Below are positions 39,624 through 51,471 of a DNA stretch of 64,000 bases, in pieces. The translations under genes were made by a program, and so were the position numbers. Source of the DNA: Moraxellaceae bacterium (GTDB lineage Bacteria; Pseudomonadota; Gammaproteobacteria; Pseudomonadales; Moraxellaceae). Location: assembly GCA_029237815.1 (NCBI GenBank), contig JAQZBP010000002.1:1-64000 (forward strand). Reading direction: 5' to 3'. Numbering within the stretch: position 1 is the stretch's first letter; each line of letters starts with the position of its first letter. The notes beneath the pieces were generated by a model. The model was given only the letters and a program-made list of their open reading frames with translations, did no database searches and was not told where the DNA came from.

Positions 39624-40007
39624 TCAGAACTGCTTCGCCAGCAGCGCCCCGGCAAGGGTGGCGAGCAGGCAGACGGCGACGCTGAGCAGCACGTTGGCGC
39701 CGGCCATAGCGAAGCGGCCGTCCTCGAAGAGTGTCCAGGTTTCCCAGCTGAAGCTGGAGAAGGTCGTGAAGCCGCCCAGGACGCCGGTGACCAGCAGCAG
39801 GCGGCCGCTTTCGCGCCACTCGCCTACCTTCATCAGCCCAACCATGAGCAGGCCGATCAGGAAGCTGCCGGCGATATTGACGAAAAGCGTGCCCCAGGGG
39901 AACGGGCCCGGCGCCCAGCGGGTGATCGCCTGGGCGGCGCCGTAGCGGGCCATGGCCCCCAGGGCGCCGCCCAGGGCGACGAGCAGGAGGGGAGACCAGG
40001 CGTTCAT
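39624..40007 (-). CDS. crcB: Fluoride channel CrcB/Fluc
   Basis: 127 residues with four hydrophobic segments; dual-topology dimeric inner-membrane channel that exports fluoride. Signatures seen: GGALGAMARYG in the first membrane segment, GTLFVNIAGSFLIGLL, and GVLGGFTTFSSFSWET with the Phe pair lining the pore and the Thr/Ser sodium-site region. The ATG overlaps the rarA stop (ATGA), so it is translationally coupled. There is no fluoride riboswitch upstream, as expected for an internal operon gene. Confidence 0.95.
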   Translation of the reverse strand: MNAWSPLLLVALGGALGAMARYGAAQAITRWAPGPFPWGTLFVNIAGSFLIGLLMVGLMKVGEWRESGRLLLVTGVLGGFTTFSSFSWETWTLFEDGRFAMAGANVLLSVAVCLLATLAGALLAKQF

Positions 40008-41332
40008 TTCACGCCCTTGCGTTGGCGCGGCACGCGCTGCCAGGGGCTGGCGGCGTCCTTTTCGCCCAGGTAGCTGAGCTTGTCGCCGATCCTGATCTCC
40101 AGCCCGCGCGGCACCGGCGTGTAGAAGCGCTCGTCCGCCAATGCGTCCGGAAGGTAGGACTCGCCCGGCACATAAGCCTCGGGAAAGTCATGGGCATAGT
40201 GGTACTCGGCACCGTAGCCCTGCTCCTTCATGAGCTTCGTGGGCGCGTTGCGCAGGTGCAGCGGCACCTCGAGGGTGCCGGTGTCCTGCACGCGGCGCTG
40301 CACCGCCTTCCAGGCCATGTACACGGCATTGCTCTTGGGCGCGGCGGCGAGATAAGCCACGGCCTGGGCGATGGCCAGTTCGCCCTCGGGAGAGCCGAGG
40401 CGCTCCTGCACGTCCCAGGCGTTCAGGCAGATCTGCACGGCGCGCGGGTCGGCGTTACCGATATCCTCGCTCGCCATGCGCACCACGCGGCGGGCGATAT
40501 AGAGCGGATCGCAGCCACCGTCGATCATGCGTGCCAGCCAGTACAGGGCGCCGTCGACGGAAGATCCGCGCACCGATTTGTGCAGCGCGGAAATCTGGTC
40601 GTAGAAATATTCCCCCTGCTTGTCGAAGCGGCGGGCATTGCCGAGCAGGCTTTCCGACACCACGGCTTCGCTGACTTCGCCGCCTTCGGCGAGGTCGACC
40701 GCGATCTCGAGGATGTTGAGGGCGCGCCGGGCGTCGCCATCGGCGGCACGTGCGATCTGTCGCAACGCCGCTTCGCCGGCACGCACGCCTGCACTGCCGA
40801 GGCCACGCTTCGTATCGGTCAGCGCCTGCTGCAGCAGCGCCAGCAGGTCATCTTCCTCCAGGCTGCGCAATACGTAGACGCGGGCCCGCGACAACAAGGC
40901 GTTGTTGAGCTCGAAGGACGGATTCTCGGTAGTCGCGCCGATGAAGATGAGGGTGCCGTCTTCCACATACGGCAGAAAGGCGTCCTGCTGCGATTTGTTG
41001 AAGCGGTGCACTTCGTCCACGAAGAGCACGGTCTTCTCGCCCAGCTGCTTGTGCTGCTGCGCCTCGTCGATGGCGGCGCGGATTTCCTTGACGCCGGAGA
41101 GCACCGCCGAGATCGCGATGAAGCGTGCGTCGGAGGCGCCCGCCATGAGCCGCGCCAGCGTCGTCTTGCCGACGCCGGGCGGGCCCCAGAGAACCATGGA
41201 GTGGATGTGGCCGGCCTCGATGGCCTCGCGCAGCGGCTTGCCCGGCGCCAGGATATGGCGCTGCCCCGCATAGTCCTCGAGCCGGAGCGGACGCATCCGC
41301 GCGGCCAGGGGCTGGTAGGGGGCTTCGGCCAT
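40004..41332 (-). CDS. rarA: Replication-associated recombination protein A (AAA+ ATPase)
   Basis: 442 residues. RarA (MgsA/YcaJ, homologous to Werner-interacting WRNIP1) acts at stalled replication forks with RecA and SSB. Walker A is WGPPGVGKTTLARLM (~50-64); Walker B is VLFVDEVHRFNKSQQDAFLP; sensor 1 is IFIGATTENPSFELNNALLS. C-terminal part: GSSVDGALYWLARMIDGGCD and the MgsA tetramerisation region with YHYAHDFPEAYV. The start at 41,332 has GGAG eight bases upstream. It lies 15 bp after lolA and overlaps crcB. The lolA-rarA-crcB-serS order is a usual gammaproteobacterial arrangement. Confidence 0.96.
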   Translation of the reverse strand: MAEAPYQPLAARMRPLRLEDYAGQRHILAPGKPLREAIEAGHIHSMVLWGPPGVGKTTLARLMAGASDARFIAISAVLSGVKEIRAAIDEAQQHKQLGEKTVLFVDEVHRFNKSQQDAFLPYVEDGTLIFIGATTENPSFELNNALLSRARVYVLRSLEEDDLLALLQQALTDTKRGLGSAGVRAGEAALRQIARAADGDARRALNILEIAVDLAEGGEVSEAVVSESLLGNARRFDKQGEYFYDQISALHKSVRGSSVDGALYWLARMIDGGCDPLYIARRVVRMASEDIGNADPRAVQICLNAWDVQERLGSPEGELAIAQAVAYLAAAPKSNAVYMAWKAVQRRVQDTGTLEVPLHLRNAPTKLMKEQGYGAEYHYAHDFPEAYVPGESYLPDALADERFYTPVPRGLEIRIGDKLSYLGEKDAASPWQRVPRQRKGVK

Positions 41333-41347
41333 GCCGGCGCTCCGGGG

Positions 41348-41968
41348 CTAGATCTGGTCGATCACGTCCACGCCCTTGGGCGGGACGAAATCGAACAGGC
41401 CGGCGGAGAACACCGGGTTGAGCTGGATGTTGGAGAAGCTGATCTCGGTGCGCTGACCCAGCGTGTCGCCGAGCTCCATCTGCACCATGGCGCCGTTGCG
41501 GAAGCGCACGCGCAGGTCTTCGAACAATGCATCCTTGGCACGCGGCTTCAGCGTGAAGACGCGCTCGCCGCCGCTGCCCTCCTCCGCGCTGATGTCGAAG
41601 GCCTGGGTCAGCTTGCGGGGGTCACCGGAGAGCAGCAGCGCCGGCGTGTTGCCGACCTGGTCGCTGAGCTCCTGCCGGGTCGCCTGCAACAGGTCGGGGT
41701 CGTAGATCCACAACACCTTGCCACTGGACAGCACGAGCTGGTGGTCAGGCTTCTGCACTTCCCAGCGGAACATGCCCGGACGCTTCACGCTCATCTTTCC
41801 GGACTGCGTCGGCAGTGCCCTGCCCTTGGCGTCGGTGGTGCGCTGGGCGAAGCTCGCCTGCATGCTGTTGATGCCCGAGAGCACCTTTATGAGGTCGGCG
41901 GTGGCGTCGCCGGCGTGGGCACTCGTGGCGACGAACAGGACCATGGCGGCCATCATTGCGCGAATCAT
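41348..41968 (-). CDS. lolA: Outer-membrane lipoprotein carrier protein LolA
   Basis: 206 residues with an N-terminal signal peptide (MIRAMMAAMVLFVATSAHA, then GDAT). Periplasmic chaperone that takes lipoproteins from LolCDE to LolB. Typical landmarks: INSMQASFAQRTTDAKG, GKMSVKRPGMFRWEVQKPD, LWIYDPDLLQATRQ, LFEDLRVRFRNGAMVQMELG and the C-terminal FSAGLFDFVPPKGVDVID. GGGAG six bases before the ATG supports the start. Only 3 bp separates it from ftsK, so the two are co-transcribed. Confidence 0.95.
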   Translation of the reverse strand: MIRAMMAAMVLFVATSAHAGDATADLIKVLSGINSMQASFAQRTTDAKGRALPTQSGKMSVKRPGMFRWEVQKPDHQLVLSSGKVLWIYDPDLLQATRQELSDQVGNTPALLLSGDPRKLTQAFDISAEEGSGGERVFTLKPRAKDALFEDLRVRFRNGAMVQMELGDTLGQRTEISFSNIQLNPVFSAGLFDFVPPKGVDVIDQI

Positions 41969-41971
41969 GAA

Positions 41972-44407
<2,436 letters not shown>

Positions 44408-44563
44408 GGGGAGGTCTCGAAAACAGCAAGCGGGCATTGTAATGGCTGGGCCGGATTATGCCATGCGAAAGGGCGAGTCCAAGTTGGGGAAAACCGCTTT
44501 CTGTCACGGATTTGTGGGGCCGGGCCGCGTCCTGCTCCCGGGCACACTGCCGTTGCGGATTGA

Positions 44564-45655
<1,092 letters not shown>

Positions 45656-45847
45656 TGGCGGCCCGGCCAGCCGGGCGCAACGGGACTCCGGTCTGCATGG
45701 CGTCCACCGCCGGGTTTCAATGTCGCTCTTCAACCCGATACCTACCCGCCCCCGGCAGTCCGGGGGCACTATTCCGCCCGGCAGCCCCCTCGCGGCACCA
45801 GGTTTTCCGAAACCCGGCGCCACTCCCTCCGAGTCACTGACCACTCC

Positions 45848-46552
45848 ATGCCCCTCTATCGCCTCGGTCCCGTCGAATACGGATTTCCCCCGGCCGAAGC
45901 CGCGCTGGAGGAGCCCAACGGCCTGCTGGCCGTGGGTGGCGACCTGACACCGGAGCGGCTGCGCCTGGCTTACCGCCACGGCATTTTTCCGTGGTTCAAC
46001 GCTGACGACCCCATCTGCTGGTGGTCTCCCGACCCGCGCTGTGTATTTCTGAGCGCCGACTTCCAGCCCTCGCGCAGCCTCGTGAAGCGCCTCCGCCAGG
46101 GCACCTTCCGCTTCAGCGTGGACCGCTGCTTCAGCCGAGTCATGGAGGCCTGCGCCGCACCACGCGCCTACGCCGATGGCACCTGGATACAGCCAGATTT
46201 CATAAAGAATTACACCGCCCTGCACGAGCAGGGCCTTGCCCACTCCATCGAGGTCTGGAATCCGTCGGGGGAACTGGTGGGAGGGCTTTACGGTATTAAT
46301 CTGGGTCGGCTGTTCTTCGGAGAATCCATGTTCAGTCGTGAAACGGATGCGTCCAAGGCAGCCTTCACTTACCTGATGCAACTGTGCCGGGCATGGGACA
46401 TCCCGCTGGTGGACGGCCAGGTGGAGAACGAGCACCTGATTAGCCTGGGCGCCATCCTGATTCCACGGCGCGAATTCCTGGGCTGGCTGGAGCGCCATGC
46501 CGACCTTCCCGCGCCCGACTGGCGCGCCCCGCCGCCGTTCAGTACTCCATAA
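45848..46552 (+). CDS. aat: Leucyl/phenylalanyl-tRNA--protein transferase
   Basis: 234 residues. Adds Leu or Phe from aminoacyl-tRNA to the N-terminus of proteins beginning with Arg or Lys, making an N-degron for ClpS-ClpAP. Family signatures: EPNGLLAVGGDLTPERL, AYRHGIFPWF, CWWSPDPRCVF, AYADGTWIQPDFIKNY, GELVGGLYGINLGRLFFGES and MFSRETDASK. The usual DCQ catalytic motif reads DGQ (LVDGQVENEHLISLGA), so the residue after Asp is Gly instead of Cys; the Asp and Gln are kept. It lies just upstream of bpt in the same direction. Confidence 0.95.
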   Translation: MPLYRLGPVEYGFPPAEAALEEPNGLLAVGGDLTPERLRLAYRHGIFPWFNADDPICWWSPDPRCVFLSADFQPSRSLVKRLRQGTFRFSVDRCFSRVMEACAAPRAYADGTWIQPDFIKNYTALHEQGLAHSIEVWNPSGELVGGLYGINLGRLFFGESMFSRETDASKAAFTYLMQLCRAWDIPLVDGQVENEHLISLGAILIPRREFLGWLERHADLPAPDWRAPPPFSTP

Positions 46553-46629
46553 AAGGGCGTTAATCTTGTAAACAGTCGCAGGTCGACCGCCTGTGATATA
46601 TATCGGAAGCCTCCTGACGGAGAACCGCC

Positions 46630-47334
46630 ATGACTGCAACCGGAGTCAAGTTCTTCAGTACCACCGCCCACGCTTGCAGCTACCTGCAGGGCGAACAGGC
46701 GATCACGCTCTTTGCGGACCCGAAAAGCCGCATGGACCAGCGTCTCTACTCCGAACTCTCCGACCTTGGCTTCCGCCGCAGCGGCAACTATGTCTACCGG
46801 CCGCACTGCGGCCACTGCAACGCCTGCGTCGCCGTGCGCATCCCGGTCGAGTACTTCACGCCCAACCGGCAACAGCAGCGAGTCTGGAAGCGCAACCAGG
46901 ATCTCACGGTCCATCTCCTCGAGCCGGAGTTCTGCCAGGAGCACTACGAGCTTTACGAACGCTATATCAACGAGCGCCACAGCGATGGCGACATGTACCC
47001 GGCCAGCGTCGAGCAATACCGCTCCTTCCTGACCTCGGACTGGTCCGACACGCTGTTCTATGAATTCCGCGACGCCGGCAGGGTCGTGGCCATCGCTGTC
47101 TGCGACATGCTCGAGAATGGTCTCTCAGCGGTCTACACGTTTTTCGACCCGGACGAGGCCAAACGCAGCCTGGGTGCCTATGCCATTCTCTGGCAGATCG
47201 AGGAAACCCGCCGCCTCGGCCTGCCCAGCCTCTATCTGGGCTACTGGATCAAGAATTGCCAGAAGATGAACTACAAGATCGCCTATCGGCCCATCGAGCT
47301 GCTCATCAACAATGAATGGCTGACGGCGCGCTGA
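46630..47334 (+). CDS. bpt: Aspartate/glutamate leucyltransferase (Ate1-like)
   Basis: 234 residues. Bpt transfers Leu from Leu-tRNA to proteins with N-terminal Asp or Glu, feeding ClpS-ClpAP; the fold is that of eukaryotic arginyl-transferase Ate1. Seen: N-terminal [18 protein letters not shown], the Cys cluster [18 protein letters not shown], and the C-terminal acetyltransferase-like part with [35 protein letters not shown] and YRPIELL. GGAG precedes ATG 46,630. It lies 77 bp after aat. A terminator hairpin overlaps its stop codon. Confidence 0.93.
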   Translation: MTATGVKFFSTTAHACSYLQGEQAITLFADPKSRMDQRLYSELSDLGFRRSGNYVYRPHCGHCNACVAVRIPVEYFTPNRQQQRVWKRNQDLTVHLLEPEFCQEHYELYERYINERHSDGDMYPASVEQYRSFLTSDWSDTLFYEFRDAGRVVAIAVCDMLENGLSAVYTFFDPDEAKRSLGAYAILWQIEETRRLGLPSLYLGYWIKNCQKMNYKIAYRPIELLINNEWLTAR

Positions 47335-47344
47335 GCGCCGTTTT
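47324..47344 (+). terminator. Terminator overlapping the bpt stop codon
   Basis: CGGCGC-GCTGA-GCGCCG followed by TTTT. The left arm is within the last codons of bpt and the loop contains its TGA. It ends the trxB-aat-bpt side before the convergent iron-permease-family gene. Confidence 0.7.
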
Positions 47345-47787
47345 CATTTCTGACGACGCACACCGCCCTCCAACTCCGGCGGTGTACAAGACACATCGGG
47401 CGAACCGGTATCGACATCAACCGGGCCCTGCCGTGCCTGACGCGCCAGCGCGGCATACTGCTCGAGGAACTGCTTCAGGTCCCGGTCTTCCATGCGTTCC
47501 AGGTCCAGCAGCGTATTATGCGCCCCGCGCGTCGCACGAATCAGTTCGTCGAGCTTGAGCTGCATCGCCTCGGTGTCGCGGTTCTGGGTGTTCTGGATGA
47601 GGAAGACCATCAGGAAGGTAATGATGGTTGTCGCCGTATTGATGACGAGTTGCCAGGTATCGCTGAAGTGGAAGAGCGGACCGGTAACGCCCCATACGAC
47701 CACGAATCCGACGGCCAGGAAGAAGGTGACGGCCCTGCCGCTCACATTGGCGAGCCAGCGCGAAAATGCGGAAAACCATGCGTTCAT
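47344..47787 (-). CDS. Low-affinity iron permease family small membrane protein
   Basis: 147 residues. Two membrane segments (ALARWLANVSGRAVTFF-like region through FLAVGFVVVWGVTG, and WQLVINTATTIITFLMVFLI) are followed by the conserved NTQNRDTEAMQLKLDELIRA helix. This matches the family annotated as low-affinity iron permease (Fet4-like fragment), whose bacterial members have no proven transport function. The C-terminus (RQGPVDVDTGSPD onward) is acidic and variable. AGGAG precedes the start. It is the last gene of the minus-strand cassette, 42 bp after the SSADH gene. Confidence 0.85.
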   Translation of the reverse strand: MNAWFSAFSRWLANVSGRAVTFFLAVGFVVVWGVTGPLFHFSDTWQLVINTATTIITFLMVFLIQNTQNRDTEAMQLKLDELIRATRGAHNTLLDLERMEDRDLKQFLEQYAALARQARQGPVDVDTGSPDVSCTPPELEGGVRRQK

Positions 47788-47829
47788 GACAGCTCTCCTG
47801 TCGTGCGCATGGCCGCCCTCCAGTCGCCG

Positions 47830-49290
47830 CTATTTCACATTGCCAATGCACACATACTTGATCTCGAGATAGTCCTCGATGCCGTAGCGCGAGCCTTCGC
47901 GCCCCATGCCAGACGCCTTCATCCCGCCGAAGGGTGCCACTTCCGTACTGATGATGCCTTCGTTGACGCCCACGATGCCGTACTCCAGCGCCTCGCTGAC
48001 GCGGAAGATGCGGTTGATATCCTGACTGTAGAAATATGAGGCGAGGCCGAATTCGGTGGCGTTGGCCATTTGTATGGCTTCAGCCTCATCCCTGAAACGG
48101 ATGATGGTGGCGATGGGCGCGAACAGTTCGTTGCGCGCCACTTCACTGTCGTTGCTCACATCGACCACCAGCGTGGGCTGGAAAAAAAGCCCGCCGCGCT
48201 CGTGGCGTCCGCCGCCGTGGACAATACGGGCGCCCTGCTCCGTGGCGCGCCGCAGCAGCGCTTCGGTCTGCGCCACGGCCTTCTCGTTGATGAGCGGCCC
48301 CTGGTTGACCCCCTCCTCCCAGCCGGCGCCAACCTTCAGGGTGCCGAGGGCCTGCGCGAACTTCGCGACAAATGCGTCATGCACCGCGTCCTGCACGAGG
48401 ATACGGTTGGTACATACGCAGGTCTGCCCGGAATTGCGGAACTTGGAGGCCAGCGCGCCGGCGACGGCGGAATCGAGGTTGGCGTCGTCAAAGACAATGA
48501 AGGGCGCATTGCCGCCGAGCTCGAGCGACATCTTCTTCAGGGTCGGCGCGCATTCCGCCATCAGCCGGCGCCCGACCTCCGTCGAGCCGGTGAACGACAG
48601 CTTGCGCACTATCGGGCTGCCGGTCAGCACGGGGCCGATGACCGACGCCGATCCGGTCACGACATTCAGCACGCCCGCCGGCACGCCGGCCTCGATTGCG
48701 AGAACCGCGGCCGCCAGTGCGGAGAGCGGCGTCTCCGATGCCGGCTTGACGACAACGGTACAGCCCGCCGCGAGCGCCGGGCCGACCTTTCGCGTAATCA
48801 TCGCGATCGGGAAATTCCACGGCGTGATGGCCGCGACGACACCCACCGGCTGCTTGAGCACCAGCAGGCGACGATCCGGCGTAAAGCCGGGAATGACGTC
48901 GCCATACACACGCTTGGCCTCTTCGCCGAACCATTCGATGAAGGCGGCGGCATAAGCCACTTCGCCGCGCGCCTCGGCCAGCGACTTGCCCTGCTCGAAG
49001 GTCAGGATGCGCGCAAGGTCCTCCTGGTGCTCCATCATCAACTGGTACCAGCGCCGCAGGATTTGCGCACGGTCCTTGCCGGTGCGGGCGCGCCAGGCCG
49101 GCAGGGCCGAGTCCGCCGCGGCGATGGCCCGCGCCGTCTCCGCGGCCCCCAGGCGCGGCACACCGGCAATCTCCTCGCCGGTTGCCGGGTTGGTCACGAC
49201 GAAACGCTCGCCACCATCGGCGTCACACCATTGGCCATTGACCAGTGCCTGCGTGCGCAGCAGGTCAGGACGCTTCAGGTTCAGCATCAT
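47830..49290 (-). CDS. gabD: NAD(P)-dependent succinate-semialdehyde dehydrogenase
   Basis: 486 residues, the usual GabD length. Oxidises succinate semialdehyde to succinate. ALDH landmarks: ITPWNFPIAMITRKVGPALA (cofactor and oxyanion Asn), VKPASETPLSALA, SFTGSTEVGRRLM, MSLELGGNAPFIVFDDA with the general-base Glu, and NSGQTCVCTNR with the catalytic Cys followed by a second Cys two residues on, as in redox-regulated GabD. The C-terminal EVAPFGGMKASGMGREGSRYG is typical of SSADH. Its ATG overlaps the thioesterase stop (ATGA). With the Fe-dependent dehydrogenase upstream it could take 4-hydroxybutyrate to succinate; the substrate is inferred. Confidence 0.92.
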   Translation of the reverse strand: MMLNLKRPDLLRTQALVNGQWCDADGGERFVVTNPATGEEIAGVPRLGAAETARAIAAADSALPAWRARTGKDRAQILRRWYQLMMEHQEDLARILTFEQGKSLAEARGEVAYAAAFIEWFGEEAKRVYGDVIPGFTPDRRLLVLKQPVGVVAAITPWNFPIAMITRKVGPALAAGCTVVVKPASETPLSALAAAVLAIEAGVPAGVLNVVTGSASVIGPVLTGSPIVRKLSFTGSTEVGRRLMAECAPTLKKMSLELGGNAPFIVFDDANLDSAVAGALASKFRNSGQTCVCTNRILVQDAVHDAFVAKFAQALGTLKVGAGWEEGVNQGPLINEKAVAQTEALLRRATEQGARIVHGGGRHERGGLFFQPTLVVDVSNDSEVARNELFAPIATIIRFRDEAEAIQMANATEFGLASYFYSQDINRIFRVSEALEYGIVGVNEGIISTEVAPFGGMKASGMGREGSRYGIEDYLEIKYVCIGNVK

Positions 49291-49736
49291 TGCGACTCTC
49301 CCGTAACAAGCTGGAGCGGCAGCAGGACATCCCGCAATGCGTCCGGCACGCGCACCGGCGTATTGGTGCGCCGGTCCACATAGACATGCACAAAATAGCC
49401 TTCCGCTGCCGCCAGCGGTTCACCCTTGCGGAAAATGCCGATGCCGTAGCGCACGCTGGAATTGCCGAGCTTCTCCACGCGCAAGCCGATATCGAGCTCG
49501 TCCGGGAAGGCGATGGAGGCGGCATAGCCACATTTCGTTTCCACGACGAGGCCGACCACGTCGCCATGATGAATGTCCAGCCAGCCGGACTTGATCAGGT
49601 AGTGGTTCACCGCCGTGTCGAAATAACTGTAGTACTGGACGTTGTTGACGTGGCCATAGACGTCGTTGTCCATCCAGCGGGTAGCAAGCGACATGTAGTG
49701 GACGAAGGCGTCACGAGTGGAGCGGGCGGCGGGCAT
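49287..49736 (-). CDS. Hotdog-fold acyl-CoA thioesterase (4HBT family)
   Basis: 149 residues from ATG 49,736, which has CCGGAG upstream; the frame could extend to 49,808 but without a site. Landmarks of the 4-hydroxybenzoyl-CoA/YbgC-like family: TRWMDNDVYGHVNNVQYYSY with the catalytic Asp (WMDND) and helix HVNN, FDTAVNHYL, and ELDIGLRVEKLGNSSVRYGI. It probably hydrolyses an acyl-CoA; the substrate is unknown. It sits between the Fe-alcohol dehydrogenase and SSADH and overlaps the latter by four bases, so the three belong to one unit. Confidence 0.87.
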   Translation of the reverse strand: MPAARSTRDAFVHYMSLATRWMDNDVYGHVNNVQYYSYFDTAVNHYLIKSGWLDIHHGDVVGLVVETKCGYAASIAFPDELDIGLRVEKLGNSSVRYGIGIFRKGEPLAAAEGYFVHVYVDRRTNTPVRVPDALRDVLLPLQLVTGESQ

Positions 49737-49832
49737 GAAATCTCCGGAAATCGAACTCTCGGTTGGTGGATACGGGCAGATCTCCCAGGCCAGAGGCGGA
49801 AGGGACATGCACCCGGCGGCACATGACTGACA

Positions 49833-50984
49833 TCAGAGCTGCTGGGCATAAATTGCGCGTGCCGCCGCCAGCGTCATTTCCCGCGGATTATTCACGAGGA
49901 GCCGCTCGACCTTCATGGCGTCGGCCGCCAGCAGGTCGAGGTCGGCCTCGGTCACCCCCACCGCGCCAAGGCGCTGGGCGAAGGGCATCGACGCGACCAG
50001 CCGGGTCATGTCGTCTACAAACCACTGCGATGCCTCCGCCGGGTCGGCAAAGCGCTGACCAGGATCCAGCACGGACGCCAGCTCGGCATAGAGGACTTCG
50101 GCCGCTGACCGGTTGTAGGCCAGCACCGGTGCCAGCACCAGTGCGTTGCTGAGGCCGTGCGGGACGTGGAAGTGGCCGCCGAGCGGATACGCCAGCGCAT
50201 GTACCGCGGCGACCGGGGCATTGGCAAAGGCCATGCCCGCCATCATGGAGCCGGCCAGCATGGCCGAGCGGGCCTCGCGGTCACGGCCGTCCCGGAGCAC
50301 CTTCGGCAGGTTGAGGTACATGAGACGCAGTGCCTCGCGCGCCAGGCTGTCGGCCAAAGGATTTTTTCGAAGCTTCGACGTATAGGCTTCGATCGCGTGC
50401 ACCATGGCATCAATGCCCGTCATGGCGGTCACGGCCGGCGGCAGGCCAAGAGTCAGATCGGCGTCCAGCACTGCCAGATCCGGATACAGCAGCGGCGTCA
50501 CCACCCCCTTCTTTTCCTGGGTCGGCGTAGTAACGATGGCGATCGGCGTGACTTCGGAGCCGGTGCCGGCCGTCGTCGGGATCTGGACCAGGGGCAGCCG
50601 CGGCCCTTTGGCGAGGCCGATACCGTAGATGGCGGCCAGGGGCTGGGGCGTAGCCGCCAGCAGGGCCACCAGCTTGGCCGTATCCATGGAACTTCCGCCA
50701 CCAAGGCCTACTATTAGTTCGGCACCGGCTGAGCGAGCCGCCTCTACTGTGGCCAGCACGCGGGCTTCGGGTGGATCCGCCTCCACGTCGTGGTACACCG
50801 CAACCTCGCGCCCGGTGCCTCGCAGCGCCGCCACCACCGGTGCCACGATGCCGGCGCTCACCAGGCCCGGATCGGTGATCAGGAACAAGCGCTTGCCCGG
50901 AAGGCCGCCCAGCCAATCGCCAGGATTGGACATGGCCCCGGGACGAACGATGACCCTGGGCGTAGTGGCAAAGTCGAATTGCAT
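49833..50984 (-). CDS. Iron-containing alcohol dehydrogenase
   Basis: 383 residues from ATG 50,984, preceded by a near-perfect GGAGGA four bases away; an upstream ATG at 51,029 is less likely. Type III Fe-ADH: NAD site ELIVGLGGGSSMDTAKLVAL, then PTTAGTGSEVTPIAIVT; metal-binding Asp/His in MTGIDAMVHAIEAYTS, and His in VHALAYPLGGHFHVPHG. Closest in appearance to 4-hydroxybutyrate or 1,3-propanediol-type dehydrogenases. First gene of the minus-strand cassette Fe-ADH / thioesterase / SSADH / permease, transcribed divergently from infA across a 196-bp gap. Confidence 0.93.
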   Translation of the reverse strand: MQFDFATTPRVIVRPGAMSNPGDWLGGLPGKRLFLITDPGLVSAGIVAPVVAALRGTGREVAVYHDVEADPPEARVLATVEAARSAGAELIVGLGGGSSMDTAKLVALLAATPQPLAAIYGIGLAKGPRLPLVQIPTTAGTGSEVTPIAIVTTPTQEKKGVVTPLLYPDLAVLDADLTLGLPPAVTAMTGIDAMVHAIEAYTSKLRKNPLADSLAREALRLMYLNLPKVLRDGRDREARSAMLAGSMMAGMAFANAPVAAVHALAYPLGGHFHVPHGLSNALVLAPVLAYNRSAAEVLYAELASVLDPGQRFADPAEASQWFVDDMTRLVASMPFAQRLGAVGVTEADLDLLAADAMKVERLLVNNPREMTLAAARAIYAQQL

Positions 50985-51180
50985 GAGTCCTCCGGAGGCT
51001 GGGCGGGTGACGGGTGGCACGGCCGGCAAGCCTAGCGTAATTCAGGCGCCGGATTACAGTGGCCGCTGCCGCAGCACGGTCACCGGAAAGGTCGATCCGG
51101 GGCCTGCTTTGCCTGCAAGGGGGATTTAAGGCAGAATGCGCCGGTTTTTACGCCAGCGCTCAAACGAGGAGCCCCGCTGC

Positions 51181-51399
51181 ATGTCGAAAGAAGACTCACT
51201 GGAAATGGATGGCGTCGTCATCGAGACGCTGCCTAACACCATGTTCCGCGTACAGCTCGAGAACGGCCACATTGTGACGGCCCATATTTCGGGCAAGATG
51301 CGCAAGCACTACATCCGCATCCTGACCGGCGATGCCGTGAAGGTGGAAATGACCCCCTACGATCTGAGCAAGGGTCGCATCACCTACCGCGTCCGCTGA
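51181..51399 (+). CDS. infA: Translation initiation factor IF-1
   Basis: 72 residues, exactly the family length. Small OB-fold factor that binds the ribosomal A site during initiation. Highly conserved [33 protein letters not shown] and [13 protein letters not shown] are all present. An in-frame ATG at 51,136 is rejected since IF-1 starts at MSKED; GAGG lies about 12 bases before. It is separated from clpA by a bidirectional terminator. Its partner order (bpt-infA-clpA) is normal apart from the inserted cassette. Confidence 0.98.
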   Translation: MSKEDSLEMDGVVIETLPNTMFRVQLENGHIVTAHISGKMRKHYIRILTGDAVKVEMTPYDLSKGRITYRVR

Positions 51400-51428
51400 C
51401 TCCGGCTCCCAAACCCGGAAAAGCACGC

Positions 51429-51458
51429 AAAAAAAAGCCACCTGAAGGTGGCTTTTTT
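51429..51458. terminator. Bidirectional terminator between infA and clpA
   Basis: A-run, GCCACC-TGAA-GGTGGC, T-run. The A and T tracts on both sides let it act for infA (+) and clpA (-), which converge here. Confidence 0.92.
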
Positions 51459-51471
51459 GTTGGGCGGAAAA

